NCBI RefSeq assembly: GCF_001435835.1
Contig: NZ_AZFX01000036.1
Location: 100,939-164,938 of the forward strand
Length of the DNA: 64,000 nt
Reading direction: 5' to 3'
Source: Lapidilactobacillus concavus DSM 17758
Lineage (GTDB): Bacteria > Bacillota > Bacilli > Lactobacillales > Lactobacillaceae
Every line of letters begins with the position of its first letter. The stretch's first letter is position 1. The notes beneath the pieces were generated by a model. It worked only from the letters and a program-made list of their open reading frames with translations, was not told the DNA's origin and ran no database searches. The position numbers were made by a program, and so were the translations under genes. Shown piece by piece: positions 1-8,298 of the stretch.

Positions 1-801
1 TTCGATATCGCGTCCCAACAATTGCAATGGATAAGCACAGTTATCGATCACACTTTGGACGAGATAGGCAATATAACGCTCCTGAACTTGCAGACTCTCT
101 TCTTGCGTCGTGAAGGCCATTTCGGGCTCAATCATCCAGAATTCAGTCAGATGGCGACGTGTTTTAGATTTTTCAGCACGGAAAGTTGGTCCAAATGAGA
201 AGACTTTACCGAAAGCTTGTGCCCCGGCTTCCATGTAGAGCTGCCCACTCTGGCTAAGATAAGCATCACTGTCGAAATATTCGATGTGGAACAATTCGGT
301 TGTTCCTTCAGGAGCAGATCCTGTCAAAATTGGCGGATCAATCTTGATGAAACCTTCTTGGTTGAAGAATTCATATGTGGCACGAATCATTTCATTACGA
401 ATCTGCATGATTGCAAATGGCCGTTTTGAACGCAACCAAAGATGGCGCTCGTCGAGCAAGAAGTCAATGCCGTGTTCCTTAGGTGTAATTGGATAACCTT
501 CGCTCTCCCCGACTAGTTCGAGGTTGCTGACTTCGATTTCGTAGCCGAAGTGAGAACGATCATCACGATGAATCACCCCTGTGACGTAGAAGCTGCTTTC
601 TTGATGTAAACTCTTCGCCAGTTCGAAGACCTCTTCTGAGACCTGACTCTTAACCACAACACCTTGGAAAAAAGCACTCCCATCACGTAGCTGTAAGAAA
701 GAAATCTTGCCACTCGAACGTTTGTCAGTTAGCCAAACGCCGATCTTGACCTCTTCATCGACGTGATCTTTCGCGTCGATAATTCGAATTTTTTGTACCA
801 T
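1..801 (-). CDS. asnS: Asparaginyl-tRNA synthetase, N-terminal part (runs off window)
   Basis: Charges tRNA-Asn with asparagine in the cytoplasm. The ATG is at 801 and the frame stays open to base 1, giving 267 codons, so about 60% of a typical 430-residue AsnS is present. An OB-fold anticodon-binding domain occupies roughly residues 1-110, including the segment [21 protein letters not shown] class II catalytic core follows with [16 protein letters not shown], typical of AsnS, and motif 2 region [16 protein letters not shown]. It lies 16 bases downstream of ypmB and is probably co-transcribed with it. The truncation is the window edge, not a lesion. Confidence 0.96.
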   Translation of the reverse strand, partial: MVQKIRIIDAKDHVDEEVKIGVWLTDKRSSGKISFLQLRDGSAFFQGVVVKSQVSEEVFELAKSLHQESSFYVTGVIHRDDRSHFGYEIEVSNLELVGESEGYPITPKEHGIDFLLDERHLWLRSKRPFAIMQIRNEMIRATYEFFNQEGFIKIDPPILTGSAPEGTTELFHIEYFDSDAYLSQSGQLYMEAGAQAFGKVFSFGPTFRAEKSKTRRHLTEFWMIEPEMAFTTQEESLQVQERYIAYLVQSVIDNCAYPLQLLGRDIE

Positions 802-817
802 TTGATTTGCTCCCAAC

Positions 818-1294
818 TTATAAATTATCGATTAAACTAACTTGCTTGCCATTATGATAATTAAGCAATAAATAGCTCAACTTGTTATTTTGATTCTTCA
901 TGACAATTTCCCAAACCGGTTTTCCTTGCGATAAGCCTAAATTAATCCCGTAAATCTTTCGATAACGGTAATTCTTTTGGACTCGTGCTTTGATCTGCGA
1001 TTTGGACAGGCCATCTTTACCAAAGTATGTCTTGATTTTACCCGTCTTACCATTGATCACAACATAGACCGATTGATTCTGGCGATTGCGCCCGGCAACC
1101 GTGTAATACGTTTGTTGGCGATGAAAGGTCATAAAATCGGTTGTTTCCGTGAGATTGGCGGCTTTCGTCGCAATTTGCTCACTCTGCTGTTGAACACTGA
1201 TTCGCGGCATGACGGCGACGAGATAGACGCCAACCAGCACTAAGATGGCAACAATGATGCCGATGATCCATCCACGTTTATGATTGCGTGCCAT
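818..1294 (-). CDS. ypmB: YpmB-like membrane-anchored DUF5590/PepSY protein
   Basis: A 158-residue protein with a basic N-terminus (MARNHKRGW) and one membrane segment at about residues 9-29. The extracytoplasmic part has two PepSY-like halves, including [15 protein letters not shown] and [10 protein letters not shown]. The family is found next to dinG and asnS in many Firmicutes, and the same order here supports the name. PepSY domains are thought to modulate or inhibit proteases, but no function is established for YpmB. A good ribosome site (AAAGGAG) lies about 7 bases before the ATG. It could also be annotated simply as a DUF5590 domain protein. Confidence 0.8.
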   Translation of the reverse strand: MARNHKRGWIIGIIVAILVLVGVYLVAVMPRISVQQQSEQIATKAANLTETTDFMTFHRQQTYYTVAGRNRQNQSVYVVINGKTGKIKTYFGKDGLSKSQIKARVQKNYRYRKIYGINLGLSQGKPVWEIVMKNQNNKLSYLLLNYHNGKQVSLIDNL

Positions 1295-1326
1295 TTATTT
1301 GCTCCTTTAATCAATGTCTGTCTTTC

Positions 1327-1354
1327 ATTATATCAAAAGAATCACAGGTTTAAA
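1327..1354 (-). promoter_or_regulatory. Candidate promoter for ypmB-asnS
   Basis: Read on the minus strand, TATAAT (rc at 1327-1332) is preceded 16 bases upstream by TTTAAA (rc at 1349-1354). It lies between the dinG stop and the ypmB start. The -10 is perfect; the -35 matches consensus at 4 of 6 positions. It would allow ypmB-asnS expression independent of dinG. Confidence 0.5.
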
Positions 1355-1372
1355 GTTCTTGCTAGAACTTTT

Positions 1373-4126
1373 TTAATCTCGGAAAAAATCTTGGATATGA
1401 TGACCTAATTGCTGATTAGGAAGAATCAATTTGGGTAATTTTTCTGGAAAAGCTTGTTGCACTTTGGAGGCGTAGGGACTGTTGACCACCCGTTCGTCGA
1501 GCATCAAGACGATGCCGCGATCCGTTTCCGTACGAATCAAGCGACCGAATCCCTGCTTTAATTTCAATATTGCTTTTGGTAAGGTATCCGCATTAAATGG
1601 TGAGATACCAGCTGCCTTTAATAAGCTGTTGCGATAATGAGTGGTCGGATTCTTCGGCGATTCGAATGGAATGCGTGTGATGATCAAGAGCGATAATTGT
1701 TCGCCGGGAAAATCGATCCCCTCCCAGAAACTCTGAGAACCAAGAAGGATGGCATTTTTTGCGAGCCGGAAGCGTTTAGCAATTTTATCATTACTTCCGG
1801 TAATTCCTTGCGCCATGACCTCTCGTTCAAAGCCCAAGGCGGATTGTAAGCGTCCATAGACATTCTTGATACTGGACAGCGAATTGAACAGAATCAGCGT
1901 TTGCTTATCTGTTTGGCGCAGTACCGGCAAAATTGTATTTGAAATCCAATTATCATAATCGGCCCCGTTCTCACTGGGTGAATAAGTTTCCTGCGGTAAC
2001 AATAACTCGGCCTTCTCTTGGTACAAAAAGGGAGATTGTAGCCGTAGACAATGAACATCATGCGCGTTGAAATTCAAGTGATCAAGGAAATATGAGAAGT
2101 CCGTGCCAACCGCCAGTGAAGCGCCCGTGTAGATCTGCAAGGAAAACTGGCGATCAATCTTTTGACGTAACGATTGATGCGACATAGCCAACCAATTCAA
2201 TTGATAATTGATGCCATCGTCATCGAGATTTAAATAGAAGCCGTATTGATTGAATTCGCGATCTTGCAGATGGTCGACAGCGGTCAAGAGATGTTCCTGC
2301 AGCCGTTCTAATTGATTATTATGGAAAATTAGCGCCATCATTTTCTGCGCGGTATCGGACTTCAAGGCCTCATGGTCCAAAGTTTCTTCCAGTTCAATGG
2401 CCTGATCGAGATAACGATCCAGGCTATCGATGACCTGCTCCAAGGCACCCAATAACGCTTCCTGGTGCGGATGAATGTCTTCGGCTTGCAAATAAACAGT
2501 TTCCCGAATGAAATTTTGGTGTGCCAACAAGACAATTTGGTCATTGAGTTCTTGTGTCTGCTGAATTAATTGATTCAACAATAATTGACACGCGAAAAGT
2601 GGCGATTGCAGTCGTTCTAAGACAGGTTCGACATCGTTATTATCTTGCAAGACACGAACCAACTCAAGCAATTGATTGATTCGATTTTGCAACCGCATGA
2701 CTGAGAAATAACCGTGTGAACTCTGCGTGAGATCCTCAGCGAAATGCTGGGCTTCATCGACGACTAACATGTCTTGATCTGACGTAAAGTCATCGAGATG
2801 TTGGGCTAAATAAGCATTATTTGTAATTACGATTTGCGCGGACGTGGCACGACTCACGACTCGCCGCCAAAAGTCGGCTTCAAAGTATTGACTACTTGGA
2901 ACTAGCGTCGGCAGATGATTGATGCTCTGAAAAAACTCAGTCGCGTAATTCGTAATCTGTAACTCGTCTAAGTCGCCTGTCTGTGTCTGTGTGAGCCAAA
3001 CAAGAATGCGCATCTCATTGATTGCGGTGCCCCTATTTTTCGCACCATGGCGCAAATAAGCGGCTAAACGGTCAAAATCAAGATAGTGGCTCGCACTCTT
3101 CAACATGGCAACTCGGAAATTAACCCCCCGCAGATGATTCAGCAATGGTACGGCTTGGCGATCGAGTTGCGCCTGCAAAACCGTTGTCGAGGTCGTAATG
3201 ACGAGTCGCCGTTTGGCTAAACTAGTCAAGGTATAAGACAACGGCAGTAAATAACCTAGTGATTTACCAACACCCGTTGGCGCCTCAATGATCAATTTTT
3301 CTGACGCCTCGTTGTTTTGATAGCGATAAATGAAGTCCATCATGGCAAATTGTGCCGGGCGCGGTTTCAATTCTTGATCAAATTGCTGACGTTTCTCGGG
3401 GTCCGTTGCTGGGTAGTGGTCGTGCGCGTGACGGCCTAATGTCGTGTCCGTTGGCTTCTGACGACGAATCACGAATTCGCCGACCTTCTGAAGATAGCTT
3501 GGCAGTTCCTGCGCGGTTTTTTCATGTAAGGCTTGTTCGAAGACCTCCCCTGTTTGTCGGCTTAAATAATGACTCAATGCCACCATCTGTTGTAAGACCG
3601 GCCGAGGTAATTGACCAATCTGCTTCAATAACAGCAAGAAAATTTTCGCCGTCGCAATCGCGTCACTATCGGCCTGATGTGGATGCTCATGGACGATGTT
3701 CAGAAAGGTGCTGAGATCCTTGAGCCGGTAACTCACCGCTTGTGGCAGCATGACTTGTGCCAGCTCGACGGTGTCGTAAGCCAACGGTTCGATGGGTGGC
3801 AAGCCGACGTTCTCAAAGGCTTCATTCAAAAATGGTAAATCAAAATTGACGTTATGCGCAATGAAAACCTTATCGGCTAACAACTGGTGCAACGTCGGTG
3901 CGACCTCATCAAACGTCGGACCAGTACGCAGACTAGCCTGACTAATTCCCGTCAGCGCCAGAACCTCACGAGGAACTGCACGCTCAGGATTGATTGTGAT
4001 CGAAATATGCTCAGTAATTTGTGCGTGATGAATGATTGCACAACCAAACTGAATGATTTTATGTCCAGCATGCCGTTGCGTCCCAGTTGTTTCAAGGTCA
4101 ACAACCGCATAACTTCGATCTGACAA
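1373..4126 (-). CDS. dinG: DinG-family helicase with N-terminal DEDD exonuclease domain
   Basis: An XPD/DinG-like superfamily 2 helicase fused to a DnaQ-like 3'-5' exonuclease, as in Firmicutes DinG, where the protein acts as a nuclease. The exonuclease (residues ~1-170) starts with VVDLETTGTQ and has the later NFDLPFLNEAF and HQADSDAIAT motifs. The helicase part has Walker A EAPTGVGKS near residue 285, VVDEAQHFAE near 457, and LGSQSFWEGIDFPG and GFGRLIRTETDRG near the C-terminus. I see no Fe-S cysteine quartet, as is usual in this subgroup. The longest frame starts at an ATG at 4174, but that ATG lies inside a palindromic repeat. A TTG at 4126 has AAGGGG 8 bases upstream and begins the protein next to the first catalytic motif, so it is preferred (917 residues). 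Confidence 0.9.
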   Translation of the reverse strand: MSDRSYAVVDLETTGTQRHAGHKIIQFGCAIIHHAQITEHISITINPERAVPREVLALTGISQASLRTGPTFDEVAPTLHQLLADKVFIAHNVNFDLPFLNEAFENVGLPPIEPLAYDTVELAQVMLPQAVSYRLKDLSTFLNIVHEHPHQADSDAIATAKIFLLLLKQIGQLPRPVLQQMVALSHYLSRQTGEVFEQALHEKTAQELPSYLQKVGEFVIRRQKPTDTTLGRHAHDHYPATDPEKRQQFDQELKPRPAQFAMMDFIYRYQNNEASEKLIIEAPTGVGKSLGYLLPLSYTLTSLAKRRLVITTSTTVLQAQLDRQAVPLLNHLRGVNFRVAMLKSASHYLDFDRLAAYLRHGAKNRGTAINEMRILVWLTQTQTGDLDELQITNYATEFFQSINHLPTLVPSSQYFEADFWRRVVSRATSAQIVITNNAYLAQHLDDFTSDQDMLVVDEAQHFAEDLTQSSHGYFSVMRLQNRINQLLELVRVLQDNNDVEPVLERLQSPLFACQLLLNQLIQQTQELNDQIVLLAHQNFIRETVYLQAEDIHPHQEALLGALEQVIDSLDRYLDQAIELEETLDHEALKSDTAQKMMALIFHNNQLERLQEHLLTAVDHLQDREFNQYGFYLNLDDDGINYQLNWLAMSHQSLRQKIDRQFSLQIYTGASLAVGTDFSYFLDHLNFNAHDVHCLRLQSPFLYQEKAELLLPQETYSPSENGADYDNWISNTILPVLRQTDKQTLILFNSLSSIKNVYGRLQSALGFEREVMAQGITGSNDKIAKRFRLAKNAILLGSQSFWEGIDFPGEQLSLLIITRIPFESPKNPTTHYRNSLLKAAGISPFNADTLPKAILKLKQGFGRLIRTETDRGIVLMLDERVVNSPYASKVQQAFPEKLPKLILPNQQLGHHIQDFFRD

Positions 4127-4146
4127 AGCCAGCGCCCCTTTAATAT

Positions 4147-4506
4147 CAAGTAGTGAGAAGGTGCGAATTGCCATTGAGCACTAACGTTAATTGAGACAAA
4201 ATCCTGGTTTTGGATTTAGTCTCAATTGAGGTTAAGCGGAAATGGCAGCACCTTCGAGCACAATTAAGCAAGTAGTGAGAAGGTGCGAATTGCCATTGAA
4301 CACTAACGTTAATTGAGACAAAATCCTGGTTTTGGATTTAGTCTCAATTGAGGTTAAGCGGAAATGGCAGCACCTTCGAGCACAATTAAGCAAGTAGTGA
4401 GAAGGAACGGGTGAAGTCGAGCATTAACATTAATTGAAATTAAATCCAGCATGGATTTAGTTGCAATTGGTGTTAAGCGGAAACTTCAGTTCATTCGAGC
4501 ACAATT
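4147..4506. repeat. Three tandem ~122-bp palindromic repeat units
   Basis: Units start at 4147, 4269 and 4391, with a 122-base period. Units 1 and 2 are almost identical; I see one G/A difference. Unit 3 (about 116 bases) is diverged but keeps its ends (AGTAGTGAGAAGG and TTCGAGCACAATT) and TTAAGCGGAAA. Each unit folds on itself. The inner arms AATTGAGAC-AAATCC pair with GGATTTAGTCTCAATT. The outer arms GAAGGTGC and GCCATT pair with AATGGC and GCACCTTC. In unit 3 both outer arms have changed together (GAAC, TGAAGT with ACTTCA, GTTC), so pairing is kept. The array exactly fills the gap between the addA stop (4513) and the dinG ribosome site (4135-4140). Its function is unknown; it could be a structured RNA element or a mobile interspersed palindrome that duplicated in place. 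Confidence 0.92.
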
Positions 4507-4512
4507 CCTTCC

Positions 4513-7500
4513 TCAGAGTTCCACCAAGCGATTAGCGCTCAAGAAGTAAAGGAATTTGTGTGTGACGGGGCGCTGCAACATGTTGCTTAAAGCTTCTTCG
4601 TACAAGTTGAGCTGCCCACGATACTTCTCAATCAACTGCTGTAATCTTGCTTCATTGACATGGTGACGATCCAAATGATCGGTCTTGTAATCGAACAGGA
4701 TCAATTCATCTCGATTTATCACATACCCATCCATAATACCATGAACGAGTAGATTTTGTACGTCAGGTTCGTCGGGCATTTCAAAGATGGCCTGTGCTGG
4801 AAGCAACAGTGAAAATGCAACCTCTCGATAGACACTATTTTCGGGCGCTTGTAGTTGCTGACCGAGCGATGATTGGAAAAAGTCAAGGACAGCATCGAGA
4901 TCAATTTTGGCAGCAACCTCCGGCTGGATCAATGATTGCGTGGTCAGTTGTTGCACCAAGAGAGCTAAATAATCACGAGTGACATACTGATTAAGATCGA
5001 TTCGTTGCAACAATAAATGCGTCGCCGTTCCGACTTGGGCGCCGGTCACTTCCTGCTGCTCAGTCAAGAATGCAGGCTGTGGGAAATCATCCGCAAACAA
5101 GCGACTCGATTCCGTTTGTAAGCGAATTGGCGCCTGATCTTTGATTGTTGCAGCTGGTTGGGTCAGGTTTAATGACAAAGGTAAAAAACTCAACTGAAAT
5201 TGATCAGGATCGGTGAAAGCCTGCTTGATTTCAGAAACCGATTGATAAGCGGTTGTTCTCGTCGCGGTCTGATACGGATAATCAAAATCCAGAAGTTGTT
5301 CGATTGTTGATTTCAATTTAGCATCAAGTGGCGTCATCGGGACTTTTTCAGTGGTGTCTTGCGGTGTCGGTACACTCGACTTGAGCAACTCTTCTTGGTG
5401 ATAGCAGCGAATTGCAAATTTTGCGTTTGTAACCAGTGGCGTCGAATCAGTCCCCTCGCTTGATTGATGCTGACTGAGGATCGTCAACTGATTTGCGCGT
5501 AACAAGGCGGGTAGAATCAGTTGCAAGAAGCTCTTTATTTTGTTAGGCTTGCGAAATTTGACGGGTAGCAGGAGCTGACGGTGCTCGTCAATCACTTGAT
5601 TATCAGTGAGTGTCTTTTCAAAATTATCAACGGCACCAATCATGATCAACTTCTGCTTGGCACGCGTCATTGCCACGTAGAGTAACCGCATTTCTTCAGC
5701 GACTGAGGCTTGTTGGCGGCGGGCACGAATAAAGTTGTCGATCAGTGTTGGATATTTTAATCGACGGTCAAAATCAATGTATTTGATGCCGGCGCCATAG
5801 TGGCCGTCAAGCACAATTTTGGATTTAGAGATGTCATCTTGATTAAACTTGTGGTCGAGATTCAACACGAATACCACTGGAAATTCCAGACCTTTGCTCC
5901 CGTGAATGGTCATTAATTGCAGCGCGTCTTCGCCCCCCGCCCCCACTTGTGCTTGAGCCAAATCTTGATTATGAGCCTGCATTTCTTTAATGAAATCGAT
6001 GAACTGATAGAGTCCTCTGAAGCTCGTTTGTTCATAACTAAATGCCCGTTGATAAAGCGCATAAAGATTCAAAGACCGCTGCAATCCACCCGGCATCCCG
6101 CCGACGTAATCGAGATAACCTGTCTGTTGATAACACTCCCACACCAGTTCGGCAATGCTGTGTTGAACGGCAAACGCCCGCAAATGTGCTAAGAGTTCTA
6201 GAAATTTGGACACTTTTTGATGTAAAGAAGCGTTCTCTGGCGCTTGGGTAAGCATTAAAGCAGTGTAGAAATTAACGCTCTTATTGGTGCTGCGAATCTG
6301 AGCCAGATCATTTTCATCGAATTGGCCAATGGGTGACCTTAAAACCGTCACGAGCGGAATATCCTGTTCTGGATTATTGATGATTTCCATTAACGACAAC
6401 ATCACTTGCACTTCGGTCGTTTGGAAATAATCATTGGCATCTTTCACGTAAATTGGTAGACTTCGCTGTTGCATTTCACTGATGACTGCCAGATTGTCAC
6501 CACGAGTCGGCACTAAAATTGCGATGTCACGATAAGTAATCGGACGTTTAATTTTCGCATCACGGTCATAAATCAGGTAAGGCTCACGGATCAATGCTTC
6601 AATCCGATCAGCGAGAATCTTGATGCGCGCTTCCGCGTTTCCCATTGGCACGACGGCCGTGGACGACGTGGTTGTCGGCGTGTCAGCATCCGTCGTCGTT
6701 TCTTGAGTATCGCTTGCTGGTTTTGATTCATAGAGCAAGACTTCGGTCGTTGTCTCTAAGTCATCTGGATAGTCTTTTGCACCTGTGACCAACTTTTCAT
6801 CCTGACCATAATCGAGTTCGGCCAAGTCGTGATGCATGAACTGCTGGAAAAGAAAATTAGTACTCTCGTTAATATTAGGCGTCGAGCGGAAATTCTCCGC
6901 TAAGACGATTCGCTCCCCCGAGTTATCCTCGGATCGAAATTGCTGATACTTCTCCAAAAACTTGCTGGGATCCGCTTGACGAAAACCGTAAATCGATTGC
7001 TTCACGTCACCAACCATGAACATGTTACCCGGCGTTGGTTGCGCAACGGCTTGCAAAATGGCTTCTTGAAGCGGATTAATATCCTGGTATTCGTCCACGA
7101 GAACTTCATGAATAAATTGACGATAATAAACTTGAACAGGTCGCTCGTTGTCTTTTTCATGATTGAATAATTCAAAGGTTAGCTGTTCAAGATCGTTGAA
7201 ATCAAGTGCCTTGATTCGGCGCTTGTCTTGGGCGTAATCATGAATAAATTCTTGAGTGATGCTCGTCAAGGTGGTCATGATGCCCGCGGCTTTTTTCTGA
7301 GTTGCCACGAGTAATTCTTCGGGTGCCATGAAGAAATGAGCCTGAAGATCTTTAAAATCGTCTTTAACCTGGTTCAAGTGTAATTTGAAGGTTGCTCGTT
7401 CGGACAATTCTTGCTCATACTTCTTGCCAGTCATCACAAAACGACTAGGAAATTCGAGTTGTTCCAGGGCTGTGCTGATCTGAGCGTAAGTTGCTTGTGA

Positions 7501-8298
7501 GGTGCGCTCATCGAATAATGGGGCTAACGCAGCCAGATCCTGCGCGCAAAGCTGACCAATTTTATCATCCGTATCGGTAATCTGCGGTAGCAAGTCTTGT
7601 AGCGCTTGAATTTCAAGACGCAATTGTGCGAGTTGAGTCATCAGCTCAGGCCGAATAAATGCTTGATAGTAAGGACTAGAATCAAGATTATCTTCGATCT
7701 GATACTGTGAAACCAGGTGACTTAACCACGTGATCGTGTTTGGACGAGTGATTGCAAATGCATAAAGCTGAAAAACCGCATCCTGTAGACCTTGGTCTGA
7801 ACGATCGCTGCCGAATTGATCGGCCAGCTCGAAGAAAGCCTCATCTTGTTGATCGTAATGACGATCGCGAAGGTTGGCCCAGGTTTGTTCTTTGATTAGT
7901 TGTCTTTCAGTTCCATCGGTTAACAGACGGAAGTTTGGATCGAGATCGAGCAGATAGTAAAACTTGCGAATGACTTTTAAACAAAACGAATGCAGTGTAC
8001 TGATCTGCGCAGTTGCCAACAAGTTAAGTTGCTGTCGTAACCGCTGACCTTCCGCACGTTCCGTCGTATCTGCGATGGCCCTGATCAGTGAATCGCGGAC
8101 ACGCTCACGCATCTCTGCTGCGGCCGCATCGGTGAAGGTTACGACCAATAACGAATCAAGGTCGACGCCCTGTAACACTTCTTCAATGATCCGTTTGACG
8201 AGCACCGTCGTTTTACCAGAACCCGCAGAGGCTGAGACTAAGATATGGTGTCCGTGATGTTCGATCGCGGCTTGTTGCTGTTCGGTGAACTTAGGCAT
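4513..8298 (-). CDS. addA: ATP-dependent helicase/nuclease subunit A (AddA/RexA)
   Basis: The helicase-nuclease subunit of AddAB/RexAB, which resects double-strand breaks and loads RecA. A UvrD-like superfamily 1A helicase has Walker A SASAGSGKTT at residues 22-31, Walker B DEYQDINPLQ near 403, VGDVKQSIYGFRQADP just after it, and MTIHGSKGLEFPVVFV and LLYVAMTRAKQKL further on. The C-terminal RecB-type nuclease has LVHGIMDGYV and LFDYKTDHL near residue 1200. At about 1261 residues it is the usual length. The ATG at 8298 is preferred over the one at 8307 because AGGAGG abuts the latter, while spacing to 8298 is 9 bases. It overlaps the addB stop by 8 bases, implying translational coupling. Confidence 0.97.
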   Translation of the reverse strand: MPKFTEQQQAAIEHHGHHILVSASAGSGKTTVLVKRIIEEVLQGVDLDSLLVVTFTDAAAAEMRERVRDSLIRAIADTTERAEGQRLRQQLNLLATAQISTLHSFCLKVIRKFYYLLDLDPNFRLLTDGTERQLIKEQTWANLRDRHYDQQDEAFFELADQFGSDRSDQGLQDAVFQLYAFAITRPNTITWLSHLVSQYQIEDNLDSSPYYQAFIRPELMTQLAQLRLEIQALQDLLPQITDTDDKIGQLCAQDLAALAPLFDERTSQATYAQISTALEQLEFPSRFVMTGKKYEQELSERATFKLHLNQVKDDFKDLQAHFFMAPEELLVATQKKAAGIMTTLTSITQEFIHDYAQDKRRIKALDFNDLEQLTFELFNHEKDNERPVQVYYRQFIHEVLVDEYQDINPLQEAILQAVAQPTPGNMFMVGDVKQSIYGFRQADPSKFLEKYQQFRSEDNSGERIVLAENFRSTPNINESTNFLFQQFMHHDLAELDYGQDEKLVTGAKDYPDDLETTTEVLLYESKPASDTQETTTDADTPTTTSSTAVVPMGNAEARIKILADRIEALIREPYLIYDRDAKIKRPITYRDIAILVPTRGDNLAVISEMQQRSLPIYVKDANDYFQTTEVQVMLSLMEIINNPEQDIPLVTVLRSPIGQFDENDLAQIRSTNKSVNFYTALMLTQAPENASLHQKVSKFLELLAHLRAFAVQHSIAELVWECYQQTGYLDYVGGMPGGLQRSLNLYALYQRAFSYEQTSFRGLYQFIDFIKEMQAHNQDLAQAQVGAGGEDALQLMTIHGSKGLEFPVVFVLNLDHKFNQDDISKSKIVLDGHYGAGIKYIDFDRRLKYPTLIDNFIRARRQQASVAEEMRLLYVAMTRAKQKLIMIGAVDNFEKTLTDNQVIDEHRQLLLPVKFRKPNKIKSFLQLILPALLRANQLTILSQHQSSEGTDSTPLVTNAKFAIRCYHQEELLKSSVPTPQDTTEKVPMTPLDAKLKSTIEQLLDFDYPYQTATRTTAYQSVSEIKQAFTDPDQFQLSFLPLSLNLTQPAATIKDQAPIRLQTESSRLFADDFPQPAFLTEQQEVTGAQVGTATHLLLQRIDLNQYVTRDYLALLVQQLTTQSLIQPEVAAKIDLDAVLDFFQSSLGQQLQAPENSVYREVAFSLLLPAQAIFEMPDEPDVQNLLVHGIMDGYVINRDELILFDYKTDHLDRHHVNEARLQQLIEKYRGQLNLYEEALSNMLQRPVTHKFLYFLSANRLVEL

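Noticed and set aside
1352..1371. AAAGTTCT/AGAACTTT hairpin after dinG as a terminator
   Set aside because: The T run lies on the plus strand, where no transcript arrives; on the minus strand only three T follow. It may be chance.
3352..3714. 120-codon plus-strand ORF opposite dinG
   Set aside because: It mirrors the dinG reading frame; composition is that of a shadow, with no family resemblance.
4147..4506. CRISPR array
   Set aside because: The units are contiguous 122-base repeats without spacers, and there are no cas genes.
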